Part shown: positions 5,283-5,305 of the stretch, one piece after another
Layout: each line of letters begins with the position of its first letter
How positions within the stretch are numbered: the first letter of the stretch is position 1
Assembly (NCBI GenBank): GCA_004366215.1
Contig: SIRY01000172.1
Span: 1-5,305 of the forward strand
Origin: Actinomycetota bacterium
Lineage (GTDB): Bacteria > Actinomycetota > Acidimicrobiia > Acidimicrobiales > Acidimicrobiaceae
Length of the DNA: 5,305 nucleotides
Direction: 5' to 3'
Notes under the pieces: generated by a model
What the model was told of the DNA's origin: nothing
Seen by the model: only the letters and a program-made list of their open reading frames with translations
Database searches by the model: none
Made by a program: the position numbers and the translations under genes

Positions 5283-5305
5283 CTACTTCACGAAGTACCA
5301 GGTCT
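5283..5305 (-). CDS. 3' end of an unidentified convergent gene (partial)
   Basis: On the minus strand the window edge reads through six sense codons, T-W-Y-F-V-K, to a TAG at 5285-5283. An aromatic-rich ending with a terminal lysine, followed 15 bp later by a strong hairpin, looks like the true C-terminus of a leftward gene convergent with recN. Six codons are not enough to name a family, and the other two minus-strand frames cannot be excluded. A GTG-initiated minus-strand reading from 5280 across recN is an antisense shadow and not a continuation of this gene. Confidence 0.35.

Noticed and set aside
5223..5305. Possible new plus-strand gene beginning at GTG 5223 after GGAGGG
   Set aside because: The spacer of about 13 nt is too long, and the frame runs straight through the 11-bp hairpin with an Arg/Pro-rich product; a terminator plus convergent gene end explains the region better.

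Overview
The window is GC-rich chromosomal DNA from a high-GC Gram-positive type bacterium. The gene order tlyA - nadK - recN is the arrangement known from Actinobacteria (for example Mycobacterium tuberculosis tlyA-ppnK-recN), so an actinobacterial host is the best inference. Leucine is coded by CTC far more often than CTG, which is unlike streptomycetes and mycobacteria and hints at a deeper-branching actinobacterial lineage. The species cannot be fixed from this sequence. I see no mobile element, tRNA, rRNA, CRISPR array or phage gene.

Layout: (1) The left edge holds the first codons of a probable leftward gene (start near base 10 or 20) and then a divergent intergenic region of about 220 bp. 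This region is less GC-rich than its surroundings and carries two near-identical 12-bp palindromes whose centres lie exactly 40 bp apart. (2) Bases 230-1408 (+) encode a 12-TM major facilitator superfamily transporter. (3) Bases 1398-1967 (-) encode a small membrane PAP2/BcrC-like phosphatase whose 3' end overlaps the transporter's 3' end by 11 bp. (4) Starting 14 bp beyond the phosphatase start codon, on the + strand, is a tight three-gene operon. It comprises tlyA (rRNA 2'-O-methyltransferase, TTG start with a good Shine-Dalgarno), nadK (NAD kinase, 10 bp downstream) and recN (SMC-like DNA repair ATPase, overlapping nadK by 7 bp). (5) After recN a noncoding stretch of about 140 bp holds a perfect 11-bp hairpin, probably a bidirectional terminator. 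The last six codons and stop of a convergent leftward gene occupy the right edge.

The operon genes are housekeeping functions: ribosome modification, NADP supply and double-strand-break repair. They are probably co-transcribed for historical rather than pathway reasons. The transporter and phosphatase are separate transcription units of unknown substrate. The least expected signals are the paired palindromes before the transporter, the nearly gapless divergent start between phosphatase and tlyA, and family-motif departures in the phosphatase, TlyA and RecN. Nothing here demands a new biological system.
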